Shown here one piece after another: positions 27,846-36,357 of a DNA stretch of 64,000 nt (its first letter is position 1; the number at the start of each line of letters is the position of its first letter). The translations under genes and the position numbers were made by a program. The notes under the pieces are model-generated. The model saw nothing but the letters and a program-made list of their open reading frames with translations, did no database searches and had not been told where the DNA came from. The DNA is from Actinoalloteichus hymeniacidonis (GTDB lineage Bacteria; Actinomycetota; Actinomycetes; Mycobacteriales; Pseudonocardiaceae), in NCBI RefSeq assembly GCF_014203365.1, contig NZ_JACHIS010000001.1, positions 4,340,001 through 4,404,000 of the forward strand. Direction: 5' to 3'.

Positions 27846-29162
27846 ATGCGAGACGTGGCCACGCAGTTCTCCACCGCCGACGTGACGATCCGCCCTGTGA
27901 CCAGGTCCGAGCTGCCCAGGGTGTTCGAGCTGAACCGACTGTCGTTCGGTCGAAGCCGAGGCGGCCTGGCTGCGGGTACGGACCGGCCGGGCCTCGCACG
28001 CTGGGGAGCGTTCGGCAGGCGCGGGGAGCTGTTGGCCTCGGTCGCCGATCAGCGCCAGAGTCACTACTTCGGTGGACGCGCCGTGCACGCCGCAGGCGTG
28101 ACCGACCTCGCCGTCGGGCCCGAGTACCGGGGTCGAGGACTCGGCAGGCGACTGCTGACCAGGCTGCTCGCCGAGGCCCATTCCCGGGGTGCGGCGATCA
28201 GCACGCTGTTTCCCACCCTGCCCGCCCTGCACCGTCGACTCGGATGGGAGACCACCGGCTCGCTCACCTGGTACACGCTGCCCGCCGCCGCGTTGGCGGG
28301 CCTGCGTCCCGCGCCGGACACCCGGATCCGGGAGGCCACCACCGAGGACCTGCCCGCGTTGGCTCGGCTCTACCAGCGGATCGCTGCGCAGGGCAATGGG
28401 CTGGTCGAACGAGCGGGTCCCGGGATTGGCGCGGTCCCCCGGCTGCCCGCAGGCTTCGTCGCCGTGGCCGACGGGGTGGAGAGTGCGGCAGCGGTCGACA
28501 CGATCGGCGTGGCGGCTGCGGCCACCGACGACGCGGCCGCCTCCGAGGGCACGATCGCGGCCGACGGGATCACCGTGGTGGAAGGCCCCGACGGAGACCC
28601 GGAGGGCTACGCGGTCTGGACCCGGGGCACCGGCTGGGGCGCGACCGCCCGGCTGACCGTGCACGATCTGATCGCGACCACCCGACGGGCCCACCTGACC
28701 TTGGGGGCGTTCCTCGGCGGCTGGGCCGGCGGGACCCCGGTGCTGGCGCTGCGGTTGGAGGAGCCCGATTCGCTGCGCAGGTTGCTACCCGCCGGGGACC
28801 TGCGGGTCGAGTCGGAGGAGCCCTGGATGCTTCGACTGGTCGACGTGCGGGCCGCCGTCGCCGCCCGAGGGTGGCCGCCGCATCTGAGTTGTGGGCTCGC
28901 CATGGAGATCCAGGACAGCGTCTGCCCGTGGAACGCGGGCCTGCGCACGCTGGTCCTCCACGAGGGCTCGGCGATCCTGGACACGGCGTCGTCGGCGCGG
29001 ATTCGAATCGATATCGGCGGTCTCGCCGTGCTCTACGCGGGTGGTTCCCGCGCGGCGACTCTGCGCCGCTGCGGGTTGCTCACCGGTGGCGATGCCCAGG
29101 ACGACGCGATGATCGACGCGGTGTTCGCCGGACCCCGGCCGACGGTGCTGGACCGGTTCTGA
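27846..29162 (+). CDS. Eis-like GNAT N-acetyltransferase
   Basis: About 438 residues from an ATG at 27846 (a GTG three codons later is equally possible). The Eis architecture is visible: an N-terminal GNAT domain with VTDLAVGPEYRGRGLGRRLL (acetyl-CoA loop RGRGLG), a second GNAT-like fold, and a C-terminal sterol-carrier-like domain (DIGGLAVLYAGGSRAATL). Eis proteins acetylate lysines and aminoglycosides at several amines. A low-complexity Ala/Thr/Asp insertion of about 40 residues (around 200-245) sits in the second domain and is unusual. Co-directional with yaaA 97 bases downstream. Confidence 0.88.
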   Translation: MRDVATQFSTADVTIRPVTRSELPRVFELNRLSFGRSRGGLAAGTDRPGLARWGAFGRRGELLASVADQRQSHYFGGRAVHAAGVTDLAVGPEYRGRGLGRRLLTRLLAEAHSRGAAISTLFPTLPALHRRLGWETTGSLTWYTLPAAALAGLRPAPDTRIREATTEDLPALARLYQRIAAQGNGLVERAGPGIGAVPRLPAGFVAVADGVESAAAVDTIGVAAAATDDAAASEGTIAADGITVVEGPDGDPEGYAVWTRGTGWGATARLTVHDLIATTRRAHLTLGAFLGGWAGGTPVLALRLEEPDSLRRLLPAGDLRVESEEPWMLRLVDVRAAVAARGWPPHLSCGLAMEIQDSVCPWNAGLRTLVLHEGSAILDTASSARIRIDIGGLAVLYAGGSRAATLRRCGLLTGGDAQDDAMIDAVFAGPRPTVLDRF

Positions 29163-29259
29163 GTCGACACGCAGCCGGTCGGATGCGGTTCGGCGTCTCG
29201 CGGCGATGCCGGAACGCCTCGACGCCGGTTCCGGCCCGCCGCCTCGGTACGGTGCACGC

Positions 29260-30051
29260 GTGCTCGTGCTGCTGCCCCCTTCGGAGACCAAGGCATCGGG
29301 CGGCGACGGCCCGCCGTTGGATCTCGACGCGCTCTCCTTCCCCGAGTTGACCGAGGTCCGCCGGTCCTTGGCCGAGTCGCTCGTCACGCTCGCGGCCGAC
29401 CGCCCGGCCAGTCTGGCGGCGCTCGGTCTGTCACCGAGGCAGGAATCGGAGGTCGACCGCAACGCCACGCTGTTCACCTCGCCGACGCTGCCCGCGCTGG
29501 CCCGATACACCGGGGTCGTCTACGACGCGCTCGATCTCGCGAGCCTCTCGACGGCCGATCGGCTCAGGGCGGACCGGCGGCTGGTGGTGTCCTCCGCATT
29601 GTTCGGGCTGGTCAGAGGCGGCGACCGGATTCCCGGGTACCGGCTCTCCGCGGGAAGCCGCCTGCCCGGGGCGGGTACGTTGCGCGGCAGGTGGCGCCCC
29701 GTCGCCGGACCCGTGCTCGCCGAATGGGCGGGATTGATCGTGGATCTGCGCTCCGGGGCCTATGCGGCGTTGGCCGAGGCCCCGGCCGCCGTCACGGTGC
29801 GGGTGTTGTCCGAGGACGCCTCGGGCGTGCGCTCGGTGGTCAGCCACGCCAACAAACACCTCAAGGGCAGATTGGCCAGGGCGCTCGTTCGGATCGAGTC
29901 CGAACCCACCGACATCGACGAGGTCGTCACCGCCGCCGAGAAGCTCGGGCTCACGGCCGAGCGGCACGGCACGCGCGGATTGGACCTGATCGCACCGCAC
30001 TCCACGGGTGGCACGGGAAATTCGGTTGCGCCGAGTCCGGGGAATCATTGA
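29260..30051 (+). CDS. yaaA: peroxide stress protein YaaA family
   Basis: 263 residues from a GTG at 29260. The N-terminus VLVLLPPSETK is the family signature (LLPPSE/SPAKT), and SHANKHLKGRLAR near the C-terminus is the other conserved block. YaaA lowers intracellular free iron during peroxide stress in E. coli and binds DNA; actinobacterial members keep the fold. It follows the Eis-like gene on the same strand. The leading bases 29206-29259 are open but unlike the family. No signal peptide. Confidence 0.9.
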   Translation: MLVLLPPSETKASGGDGPPLDLDALSFPELTEVRRSLAESLVTLAADRPASLAALGLSPRQESEVDRNATLFTSPTLPALARYTGVVYDALDLASLSTADRLRADRRLVVSSALFGLVRGGDRIPGYRLSAGSRLPGAGTLRGRWRPVAGPVLAEWAGLIVDLRSGAYAALAEAPAAVTVRVLSEDASGVRSVVSHANKHLKGRLARALVRIESEPTDIDEVVTAAEKLGLTAERHGTRGLDLIAPHSTGGTGNSVAPSPGNH

Positions 30052-30196
30052 CACTTCCTGCCGACGACATGCGATGAGCGAGAGTCATCGCCGGATTCGA
30101 AGGGGGTGCCGCTTTGGCCGGTTCAACGGTTTTCAACGTGGTTTTTCTTCTTAATCCGGTTTCTCGCCCCGCCTGCGGCTGAAAGCGGTTCTGTGG

Positions 30197-30217
30197 GCGC
30201 CGTTCCGAACGGCGCCA
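30197..30217. promoter_or_regulatory. GC-rich inverted repeat in the RIO kinase leader
   Basis: GGCGCCGTT - CCG - AACGGCGCC is a perfect dyad 54 bases upstream of the RIO kinase start, in a 219-base gap after yaaA. It may be an operator or the yaaA terminator. A short AT-rich run (TTTTTCTTCTTAA) lies just upstream at about 30142-30154. Confidence 0.4.
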
Positions 30218-30270
30218 CCGAACCCGGTGCTGTCCGGGTGTGAGCGAGTCGGCTCCTTGGAGTTCTCGCA

Positions 30271-31428
30271 ATGTCGACGCATTCCCTGCGTTCCCAGCTT
30301 TCCTCCCATTCTCTTTCCGACGGTGACGACCTCGACGACGACCATGCCGCCGAACCATTCGCCGATGAATCCGACGACGCCCGCCGCGATGATCCTCGCC
30401 TCGCCGGGCCAGAACGCTATGACGACGAGTACGGCGATCCCGAGGCCGATCTCGACGATGACGACGCGTACGCCGACTACTACGAGTCATTCGAACGCCG
30501 ACGGTCCGGCCGTCGCCGCCGCACCGATCGCGACACCGACGAGGGCCTGAGCCATCGCCGGGGCAGGCTCACCGAGGACGCCCGGCGACGGACCCTCGAG
30601 CGTCGTGCCGAGGCCGAGAGTGCCGCCACCGCCCTGCCCGACGGCGCCGACCGCTGGTCGACCTGGGACGAGGGCGACCGAGGTCCGCTGCCGCACCCCG
30701 ACTGGCTGGTCACCGTCACCGAGGCGGTGGACCACGAACTCGGCGTGCTCAAGACCGGCAAGGAAGCCGAAGTTCACCTGATCGAGCGCGTTGAGCTCGC
30801 GACGGGCGCATCCTGTCTGCTGGCCTGCAAACGGTATCGATCGGCGGAGCATCGGCTGTTCCACCGCGATGCCGGTTATCTGGAGGGCAGGCGGATGCGC
30901 CGGTCCCGGGAGATGCGGGCGATCGAAGGGCGCACCGACTTCGGCCGCAACCTCATCGCCGAGCAGTGGGCGGCGGCCGAGTTCGCCGCGCTGGGCAGGT
31001 TGTGGGATCTCGGACTGCCGGTGCCGTACCCGGTGCAACGGGTGGGCACCGAGTTGTTGACCGAGTTCGTGGGCACCGCCGACGGCACCGCGGCGCCCAG
31101 GCTCGCCCAGCTCCGACCCGACCTCGACGCGTTGACCTCCCTGTGGTCCTCACTGACCGAGAGCATGCGAGTACTGGCCGCCAATGGACTGACCCACGGC
31201 GACCTGTCGGCCTTCAACCTGCTCGTGCACGGGGGCGAGCTGGTGTTGATCGACCTCCCCCAGCTCGTCGACGTGGTCGCCAATCCAGAGGGACCCGCCT
31301 ACCTGGCCAGGGACGTGGCCAACGTCTCGACCTGGTTCCTGACCCACGGACTGCCCGCCGAACTGGCGGACGCCGACCGGTTGACCGAGCAGCTGATCTC
31401 GGCCGCCGGGCTTGGGCCGCGCGGCTGA
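30271..31428 (+). CDS. RIO-family atypical serine/threonine kinase
   Basis: 385 residues. Residues 1-110 are a disordered, strongly acidic extension (many Asp/Glu, with Tyr-rich AYADYYESF) ending in an Arg-rich run. The RIO kinase domain follows: the flexible P-loop LKTGKEAEVHL, the invariant lysine in LLACKRY, the catalytic loop THGDLSAFNLL and the metal-binding LIDLPQ. RIO kinases are ribosome-assembly kinases in archaea and eukaryotes; bacterial members are patchily distributed and poorly studied. It is a single-gene unit with its own terminator. The acidic tail is not part of the classic fold. Confidence 0.92.
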   Translation: MSTHSLRSQLSSHSLSDGDDLDDDHAAEPFADESDDARRDDPRLAGPERYDDEYGDPEADLDDDDAYADYYESFERRRSGRRRRTDRDTDEGLSHRRGRLTEDARRRTLERRAEAESAATALPDGADRWSTWDEGDRGPLPHPDWLVTVTEAVDHELGVLKTGKEAEVHLIERVELATGASCLLACKRYRSAEHRLFHRDAGYLEGRRMRRSREMRAIEGRTDFGRNLIAEQWAAAEFAALGRLWDLGLPVPYPVQRVGTELLTEFVGTADGTAAPRLAQLRPDLDALTSLWSSLTESMRVLAANGLTHGDLSAFNLLVHGGELVLIDLPQLVDVVANPEGPAYLARDVANVSTWFLTHGLPAELADADRLTEQLISAAGLGPRG

Positions 31429-31460
31429 CCTCCGCATTCCCTGCCGCCTCTCCCGACCGA

Positions 31461-31491
31461 GTGGTCCGCGTCGCAATGAGACGCGGACCAC
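31461..31491 (+). terminator. terminator after the RIO kinase
   Basis: A perfect 12-base-pair stem (31461-31472 with 31480-31491, arm GTGGTCCGCGTC) with loop GCAATGA lies 33 bases past the stop codon. Confidence 0.75.
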
Positions 31492-31742
31492 CGGTTTCGT
31501 CCGCCTTTGATCGACCAGGCGCCCGCCCGATGATGATCAATGGAGCCGAGCGTGTAGTCTCATAGAGCACCGCGCGGGTTCGAACTCCTTTCGCCGCCCG
31601 GTCGCCACGGCGATTCTTCGGTGCTGTCGATCCACTCACTTACAGTCAAGGCGCTATGACGCGCCGGGCTCGTCCTTGAGATCGCACCCGCTTTGATTCT
31701 GCGTGGCGCATCCCCGAGACGTGCCATGTCACGGAGGTGCTT
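31492..31742 (+). other. long leader/promoter region of the DEAD-box helicase gene
   Basis: 251 bases without a gene lie between the RIO kinase terminator and the helicase start. It contains TTGATC at 31507 and the matching GATCAA at 31535-31540, plus a GTGTAGTCTCATAGAG stretch (31552-31567), which are candidate promoter elements only. Long 5' leaders are common for stress-induced RNA helicase genes. Confidence 0.35.
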
Positions 31743-33272
31743 GTGCCAACCACGTCCCGAAGCCGTTCCGAGCGCGCGCACTCGCCGCGTCACCCCGAGC
31801 ACGGGCGTGGCGGCGACGGAGCCCGCCACGGTGGCGGCAGGCGACGTCCCCGCCGCGAGTCCAGGCCGCAACAGGCCGTCTCGCCGCTGCTGCACTCGGC
31901 GTTGGAGGCCACCGCGCCGCTGCCGACGGGCCCGATGCCGTCGTTCGCCGAGCTGGGCCTGCCCGAGGCCCTGGTCCGTGCGCTGTCCGAGAAGGGCATC
32001 ACCGAGCCGTTCCCGATCCAGGCCGCCACGCTGCCCGACGTGCTCGCCCAGCGCGACGTCCTGGGCCGGGGCCAGACCGGCTCCGGTAAGACCCTCGCCT
32101 TCGGTCTGCCGATGCTGACCAGGCTCAAGGACGGCCAGACGGCGCCGATGCGGCCGCGCGGTCTGATCCTGGTCCCCACCCGCGAGCTGGCCATGCAGGT
32201 GCACGACGCCCTGGAGCCGTTCGCGCACTCGCTGCGACTGCGGACCACCACGGTGGTCGGCGGCACGTCCTTCCCCCGGCAGACCGCCGCGCTGCGGCGC
32301 GGGGTCGATCTGCTGATCGCCACGCCGGGCAGGCTCTCCGACCACGTCCGGCAGGGCACCTGCCAGCTCGACGACGTGATGATCGCCACCCTGGACGAGG
32401 CCGACCAGATGGCGGACATGGGCTTCCTCCCGCAGGTCCGCGCGATCCTGGACCTGGTGCGGCCCGGTGGTCAGCGACTGCTGTTCTCGGCGACGCTGGA
32501 CCGCGAGGTCGGCACGCTGGTGCGCGAGTACCTCACCGACCCGGTGGTCCATGCGGTCGCGCCGCCGTCGGCGAGCGTCACCACCATGGAGCACCACCTG
32601 CTGCTGGTCTCGGCCGACGACAAGCCCGACGTGCTCGCAGGCATCGGCGCCCGTGAGGGTCGCACCATCATGTTCGTGCGTACCAAGCACACCGCGGACC
32701 GCGTCGCGAAGAAGCTGCGTTCGGTCGGCGTCCGTGCGGGTGCCCTGCACGGTGGCAAGACGCAGAACGCCAGGACGCGCACCCTCGGCGAGTTCCGCGA
32801 GGGCACGACTCCCGTGCTGGTGGCCACCGACGTCGCCGCCCGAGGCATCCACGTCGACGACGTCAGCCTCGTCGTGCACGTCGACCCGCCCGCCGACCCG
32901 AAGGACTACCTGCACCGTGCCGGTCGTACCGCGCGGGCAGGCGAGTCCGGTGTGGTCGTCACCCTCGTGCTCAACGAGCAGCGGCGCAGCGTCACCGCGA
33001 TGACCAACCGTGCCGGGGTCCGTGCCAAGTCGACTCGGGTCCGGCCGGGCGACGAGGAACTGGCCACCCTCACCGGGGCCAGGACGCCCAGCGGCGAGCC
33101 CGTCGCCGAGCCTCGTCCGGAGCGGCAGTCCCGCCCCCGGCGGGCAGGCGCACCCGGCGGCCGAGGCCGAGGCGGTGCCGGTGGCGGCTCCCGGTCCGGC
33201 GGTGGCTACCGGGGCGGCGAGCGCCGGGAGAACCGGGGACAGCGGGAGAACCGCTCGAACTACTCTCGCTGA
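31743..33272 (+). CDS. DEAD-box ATP-dependent RNA helicase
   Basis: 509 residues from a GTG at 31743 with GGAGG 5 bases upstream. Motifs in order: Q motif (EPFPIQAA), I (GQTGSGKT), Ia (PTRELAMQ), II (DEAD in LDEADQMADMGF), III (SAT), V (ATDVAARGIH) and VI (HRAGRTARAG). An Arg/Gly-rich N-terminal stretch of about 45 residues and an RGG-like C-terminal tail (about 455-509) suggest extra RNA contacts. Likely in ribosome assembly or mRNA turnover, often cold-induced; the exact paralogue is not identifiable. Single-gene unit with its own terminator. Confidence 0.95.
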   Translation: MPTTSRSRSERAHSPRHPEHGRGGDGARHGGGRRRPRRESRPQQAVSPLLHSALEATAPLPTGPMPSFAELGLPEALVRALSEKGITEPFPIQAATLPDVLAQRDVLGRGQTGSGKTLAFGLPMLTRLKDGQTAPMRPRGLILVPTRELAMQVHDALEPFAHSLRLRTTTVVGGTSFPRQTAALRRGVDLLIATPGRLSDHVRQGTCQLDDVMIATLDEADQMADMGFLPQVRAILDLVRPGGQRLLFSATLDREVGTLVREYLTDPVVHAVAPPSASVTTMEHHLLLVSADDKPDVLAGIGAREGRTIMFVRTKHTADRVAKKLRSVGVRAGALHGGKTQNARTRTLGEFREGTTPVLVATDVAARGIHVDDVSLVVHVDPPADPKDYLHRAGRTARAGESGVVVTLVLNEQRRSVTAMTNRAGVRAKSTRVRPGDEELATLTGARTPSGEPVAEPRPERQSRPRRAGAPGGRGRGGAGGGSRSGGGYRGGERRENRGQRENRSNYSR

Positions 33273-33287
33273 CACCAGCGGACTACC

Positions 33288-33325
33288 ACGGCGGGGCCGG
33301 TCGCGATCGCGACCGGCCCCGCCGT
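33288..33325. terminator. perfect palindromic terminator, convergent genes
   Basis: Two 19-base arms (33288-33306 and 33307-33325, beginning ACGGCGGGGCC) form a perfect 38-base palindrome between the helicase and cysG stops. The trinucleotide-level loop must open at the centre CGATCG. Confidence 0.8.
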
Positions 33326-33354
33326 CGTTGTCGCAGCCCTTCAGCCGAGTCGAG

Positions 33355-34611
33355 TCACTGTGGATGCTCCGGGTCCGTCGCCGGGCCGAGTCCCGCGACC
33401 GCACCGATGACGATCACCGCAGGCGGTCGTACCCCCGCGTCGGCGATGTCCTGCGCCACCGTGTCGAGAGTGGACCGCAACACCCGTTCGGTGCGCAACG
33501 TGCCGTCCTGCAATACCGCCACCGGCGTGTCCCCCGGACGGCCGTGCCCCGTCAACACCTCGACGAACTGGGCGATGCGCTCCACACCCATCAGCAACAC
33601 AAGGGTGCCGCGCAGGCGGGCGAGCGCCCGCCAATCGGTCAACGAACGTTCGTCATCCGGGCCGACATGGCCGGACACCACCACCACCTCGTGGGCGACC
33701 CCGCGATGGGTCACCGGCACATCGGCCACGGCGGGCACCGCGAAGGCACTGGTCACACCGGGAACCACGGTCACGGGGACGCCCTCCGCCGCACACGCCA
33801 GCACCTCTTCGAAGCCGCGTCCGAAGACGAAGGGGTCGCCGCCCTTGAGTCGCACGACGAATCGACCCTGCTTGGCACGCTCGATCAGTGTCGCGTTGAT
33901 GACCTCCTGGTTCGCCGCCCGCCCATAGGGGATCTTGGAGGCATCGATCACCTCGACATCGGGTGCGAGTTCCTCCAGTAGTTCGCGTGGGGCCAGCCGG
34001 TCGGTCACCACGACGTCGGCCCGGGCGAGGAGTCGTCTGCCGCGCACGGTGATCAGGTCGGGGTCACCGGGGCCGCCGCCGATCAGGGCGACTCCGGGGC
34101 TGTTCTCGGCAGTCGGGTCCTCGTGGTCGTCGATCGTGCCCGCGCTCAGGCCCGCGATCACCGCGTCTCGCACGGCCGTCGAACGTCGCGGACGGCCACC
34201 GGCCAGCACGCCCACCCGCAACCCGGCGTGTTCCCCGACCGCGGGGGTGACCGCACTGCCGCCCTCGGCCTGGTCGGCACGGACGCAGAACACCCGGCTG
34301 ACCGCCGCCTCCGCCGCGACCTCCGCGTTGACCGAGGGATCCGAGGTGCAGGCCACGGCATACCAGGCCTCGGCGAGATCACCGGATCGGTAGGGGCGTC
34401 GTGACCAGGTCAGCTCGCCCGCGTCGGCCATCGCCTCCACGGCGGGGGTGGCCTGCGGCGCGATCACCTCCACGGCCGCGCCCGCACCGACCAGCCGGGG
34501 CAGGCGACGCTGGGCGACGGTGCCCGCGCCCACCACCACGACCCGCCTGCCGGTCAACAGCAGCCCGGTGAGATAGGGATCGGCAGGTGTGTCGTGTCGT
34601 TCGGCTCGCAT
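33355..34611 (-). CDS. cysG: siroheme synthase: precorrin-2 dehydrogenase/ferrochelatase fused to uroporphyrinogen-III methyltransferase
   Basis: 418 residues. The N-terminal half (about 10-165) has the NAD motif VVVVGAGTVAQRR of the dehydrogenase/chelatase module. The C-terminal half (about 172-410) is the SAM-dependent methyltransferase with GVALIGGGPGDPDLIT, RLKGGDPFVFGRG and PVTHRG. Together they convert uroporphyrinogen III to precorrin-2 and siroheme. Precorrin-2 is also the entry to cobalamin, which fits cobM lying 113 bases upstream on the same strand. Same gene context as Rv2847c. Complete, no missing motif seen. Confidence 0.95.
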   Translation of the reverse strand: MRAERHDTPADPYLTGLLLTGRRVVVVGAGTVAQRRLPRLVGAGAAVEVIAPQATPAVEAMADAGELTWSRRPYRSGDLAEAWYAVACTSDPSVNAEVAAEAAVSRVFCVRADQAEGGSAVTPAVGEHAGLRVGVLAGGRPRRSTAVRDAVIAGLSAGTIDDHEDPTAENSPGVALIGGGPGDPDLITVRGRRLLARADVVVTDRLAPRELLEELAPDVEVIDASKIPYGRAANQEVINATLIERAKQGRFVVRLKGGDPFVFGRGFEEVLACAAEGVPVTVVPGVTSAFAVPAVADVPVTHRGVAHEVVVVSGHVGPDDERSLTDWRALARLRGTLVLLMGVERIAQFVEVLTGHGRPGDTPVAVLQDGTLRTERVLRSTLDTVAQDIADAGVRPPAVIVIGAVAGLGPATDPEHPQ

Positions 34612-34724
34612 GAGGCCAAGGATGCCGCGCGGGCGCGCCGTGTCCTAGCGAACCCGGCGCGACACAGATCACCTCTTAGCAGGAGTCGGGTTGTTCCGGA
34701 CCGATCGACGCTGGTCGGGTCCGA

Positions 34725-36176
34725 TCAGGATCGACGTCCCTTGCCCTGCGACCCCTTTCGGCCCGAGGAACGACGGCGCCCGCCGTCGCGCTCCGATGAT
34801 GCGGATACCGGCGTCTGTTGGTCGGCAGGCGCATCGACCTTCGCGCTCACCGAGGACGTCGTGGTCCGTTTGGCGCTCACCTTGTTGTTGGCGGTGACCC
34901 GCTTCTCGGCGGCACCGTGCTCCGAACCCTTCGGACTGCCGGCGGTCGGCTCGCGCGTCTCGGCGGTGTTCCCCGGCACGTCGGCGTCGACTCGACCGTC
35001 CGAAGTGGCCGATCCGCCACCCTCGGCATCGCCGATGCTCTTCGCAGCCGCGCCATCGACCCGCTTCCTGCCAGGCTTCGGGCTGCCTGCGACCGGCTTT
35101 CCGGGCACAAGTTCGGCCTCGGCGACCGGGCGCGGCTCGGGCAGCACCTCGGCGGCGGGGTCGGACCCACCGTCGGATTCCGCATCGGCGGCCTTACGCG
35201 GCCTGCCGGGGGCGCCTCGGCCCCCGCCTCGGCCCGCGATCCGCGCCGTCTCCTGCCAATCGCGCACCGCCCACCAGGCGGCCGCCGCCTCGGCTCCTCG
35301 CTCGGCCTCGGAGGTTCGCGGTTCGAAGGGGGCCGGCTCGGGGTCCGCCTGCTCCTGGGCCGCCTCACCCCTCGGTCTGCGAGGAGACTGCTGCGCGGCA
35401 CCCGGCTCGGTCGGGGTGCGGCGGTAGGAATGGCCGGTCGTGCGCGCACCACTGCGGTTGCGACCGGCAGGCGTGGCCAGCGCGTCGCCGACCAGGAAGA
35501 GCGTGTTGCTCCACAACCGGTTCTGTTTCACGGTGGCGGCCAGCTCACCCAGTGAGGTACGCAACAGCTGCTCGTCGGGCCACGACGGCTTGTGCCCGAC
35601 GACCACCGGGGTGCTCTCGGTGTAACCACCGGCGAGCAGCTGCTCGACGAGTTCGCCCGCTCGCGCACCGGCCACGTACATCGCGATCGTCGCGCCAGTG
35701 GTCACGAACCTGCGCAACTCCTCGCCCTGCGGCAGCGGCGTCTTTCCGCCGTCCGCCCGTGCGAGAACCACGGAGTGGGCGCCGTCCGGTGTCAGTTCCC
35801 GGCCGACAGCCGATGCCGCCGCCGACACCGTGGACACGCCGGGCACGAGTTCCACCTCGAGGCCGAAACGCCTGCACACGTCGTAGTGGGCCTGCACGCC
35901 GCTCCACAGCGTCGGGTCGCCCGGCAGCAACCGGGCCACCCGCAGTCGTTCGGCGGTGGCTCGCCGATAGACCTCGAGCACCGCGTCCTCGGGGACCCGC
36001 GCGGAGTCCACCAGCTGGGCGAGTTCGTTGGCGTGCTCCCGAACGCAGTCCGGGGAGATCGAACTGGATGTCCACACCACGACATCGGCCTCAGCGATTC
36101 GGCGCGCACCGCGCACCGTGATCAAATCGGCCGAACCGGGGCCTGCACCGATGAACGAGACCCGGCCGCTGGTCAT
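34725..36176 (-). CDS. cobM: precorrin-4 C11-methyltransferase with long disordered C-terminal tail
   Basis: 483 residues from an ATG at 36176 with GGGGAG 5 bases upstream; family members are about 250-260. Residues 1-250 are a complete CobM: SFIGAGPGSADLIT, the LLPGDPTLWSG loop and VELVPGVSTVSAAAS, the last two typical of the C11 enzyme. It methylates C-11 of precorrin-4 using SAM. Residues about 255-483 are Ala/Glu/Ser/Pro-rich then Lys/Arg-rich, ending in SSGRKGSQGKGRRS, with no fold I recognise. It lies upstream of cysG on the same strand. The basic tail is the odd feature. Confidence 0.92.
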   Translation of the reverse strand: MTSGRVSFIGAGPGSADLITVRGARRIAEADVVVWTSSSISPDCVREHANELAQLVDSARVPEDAVLEVYRRATAERLRVARLLPGDPTLWSGVQAHYDVCRRFGLEVELVPGVSTVSAAASAVGRELTPDGAHSVVLARADGGKTPLPQGEELRRFVTTGATIAMYVAGARAGELVEQLLAGGYTESTPVVVGHKPSWPDEQLLRTSLGELAATVKQNRLWSNTLFLVGDALATPAGRNRSGARTTGHSYRRTPTEPGAAQQSPRRPRGEAAQEQADPEPAPFEPRTSEAERGAEAAAAWWAVRDWQETARIAGRGGGRGAPGRPRKAADAESDGGSDPAAEVLPEPRPVAEAELVPGKPVAGSPKPGRKRVDGAAAKSIGDAEGGGSATSDGRVDADVPGNTAETREPTAGSPKGSEHGAAEKRVTANNKVSAKRTTTSSVSAKVDAPADQQTPVSASSERDGGRRRSSGRKGSQGKGRRS

Positions 36177-36357
36177 GCTGCTCCCCTCCCCCGCGTCGAC
36201 GGGAGCCCGAGATTTCCTTGATGGTGTACTGCGCCGTGCCATCGCCATTCGAGAGAACGAGGCAGCACAGTTGGTCGCCGACGACCGTACCGTTTCCCGA
36301 CGAGCCGCCGACCGTCGCCGTCGCCCTACTCACCGTGATCGACACGTTGCGTCACGC

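Noticed and set aside
33288-33325. Perfect 38-base palindrome as a possible attachment site or recombination target
   Set aside because: Its position between two convergent stops and its GC-rich arms fit a terminator better; no integrase or repeat partner is present.
34612-36357. Cobalamin riboswitch near cobM/cysG
   Set aside because: No B12-box-like stretch or extended leader structure found in the 113- and 181-base gaps by eye.
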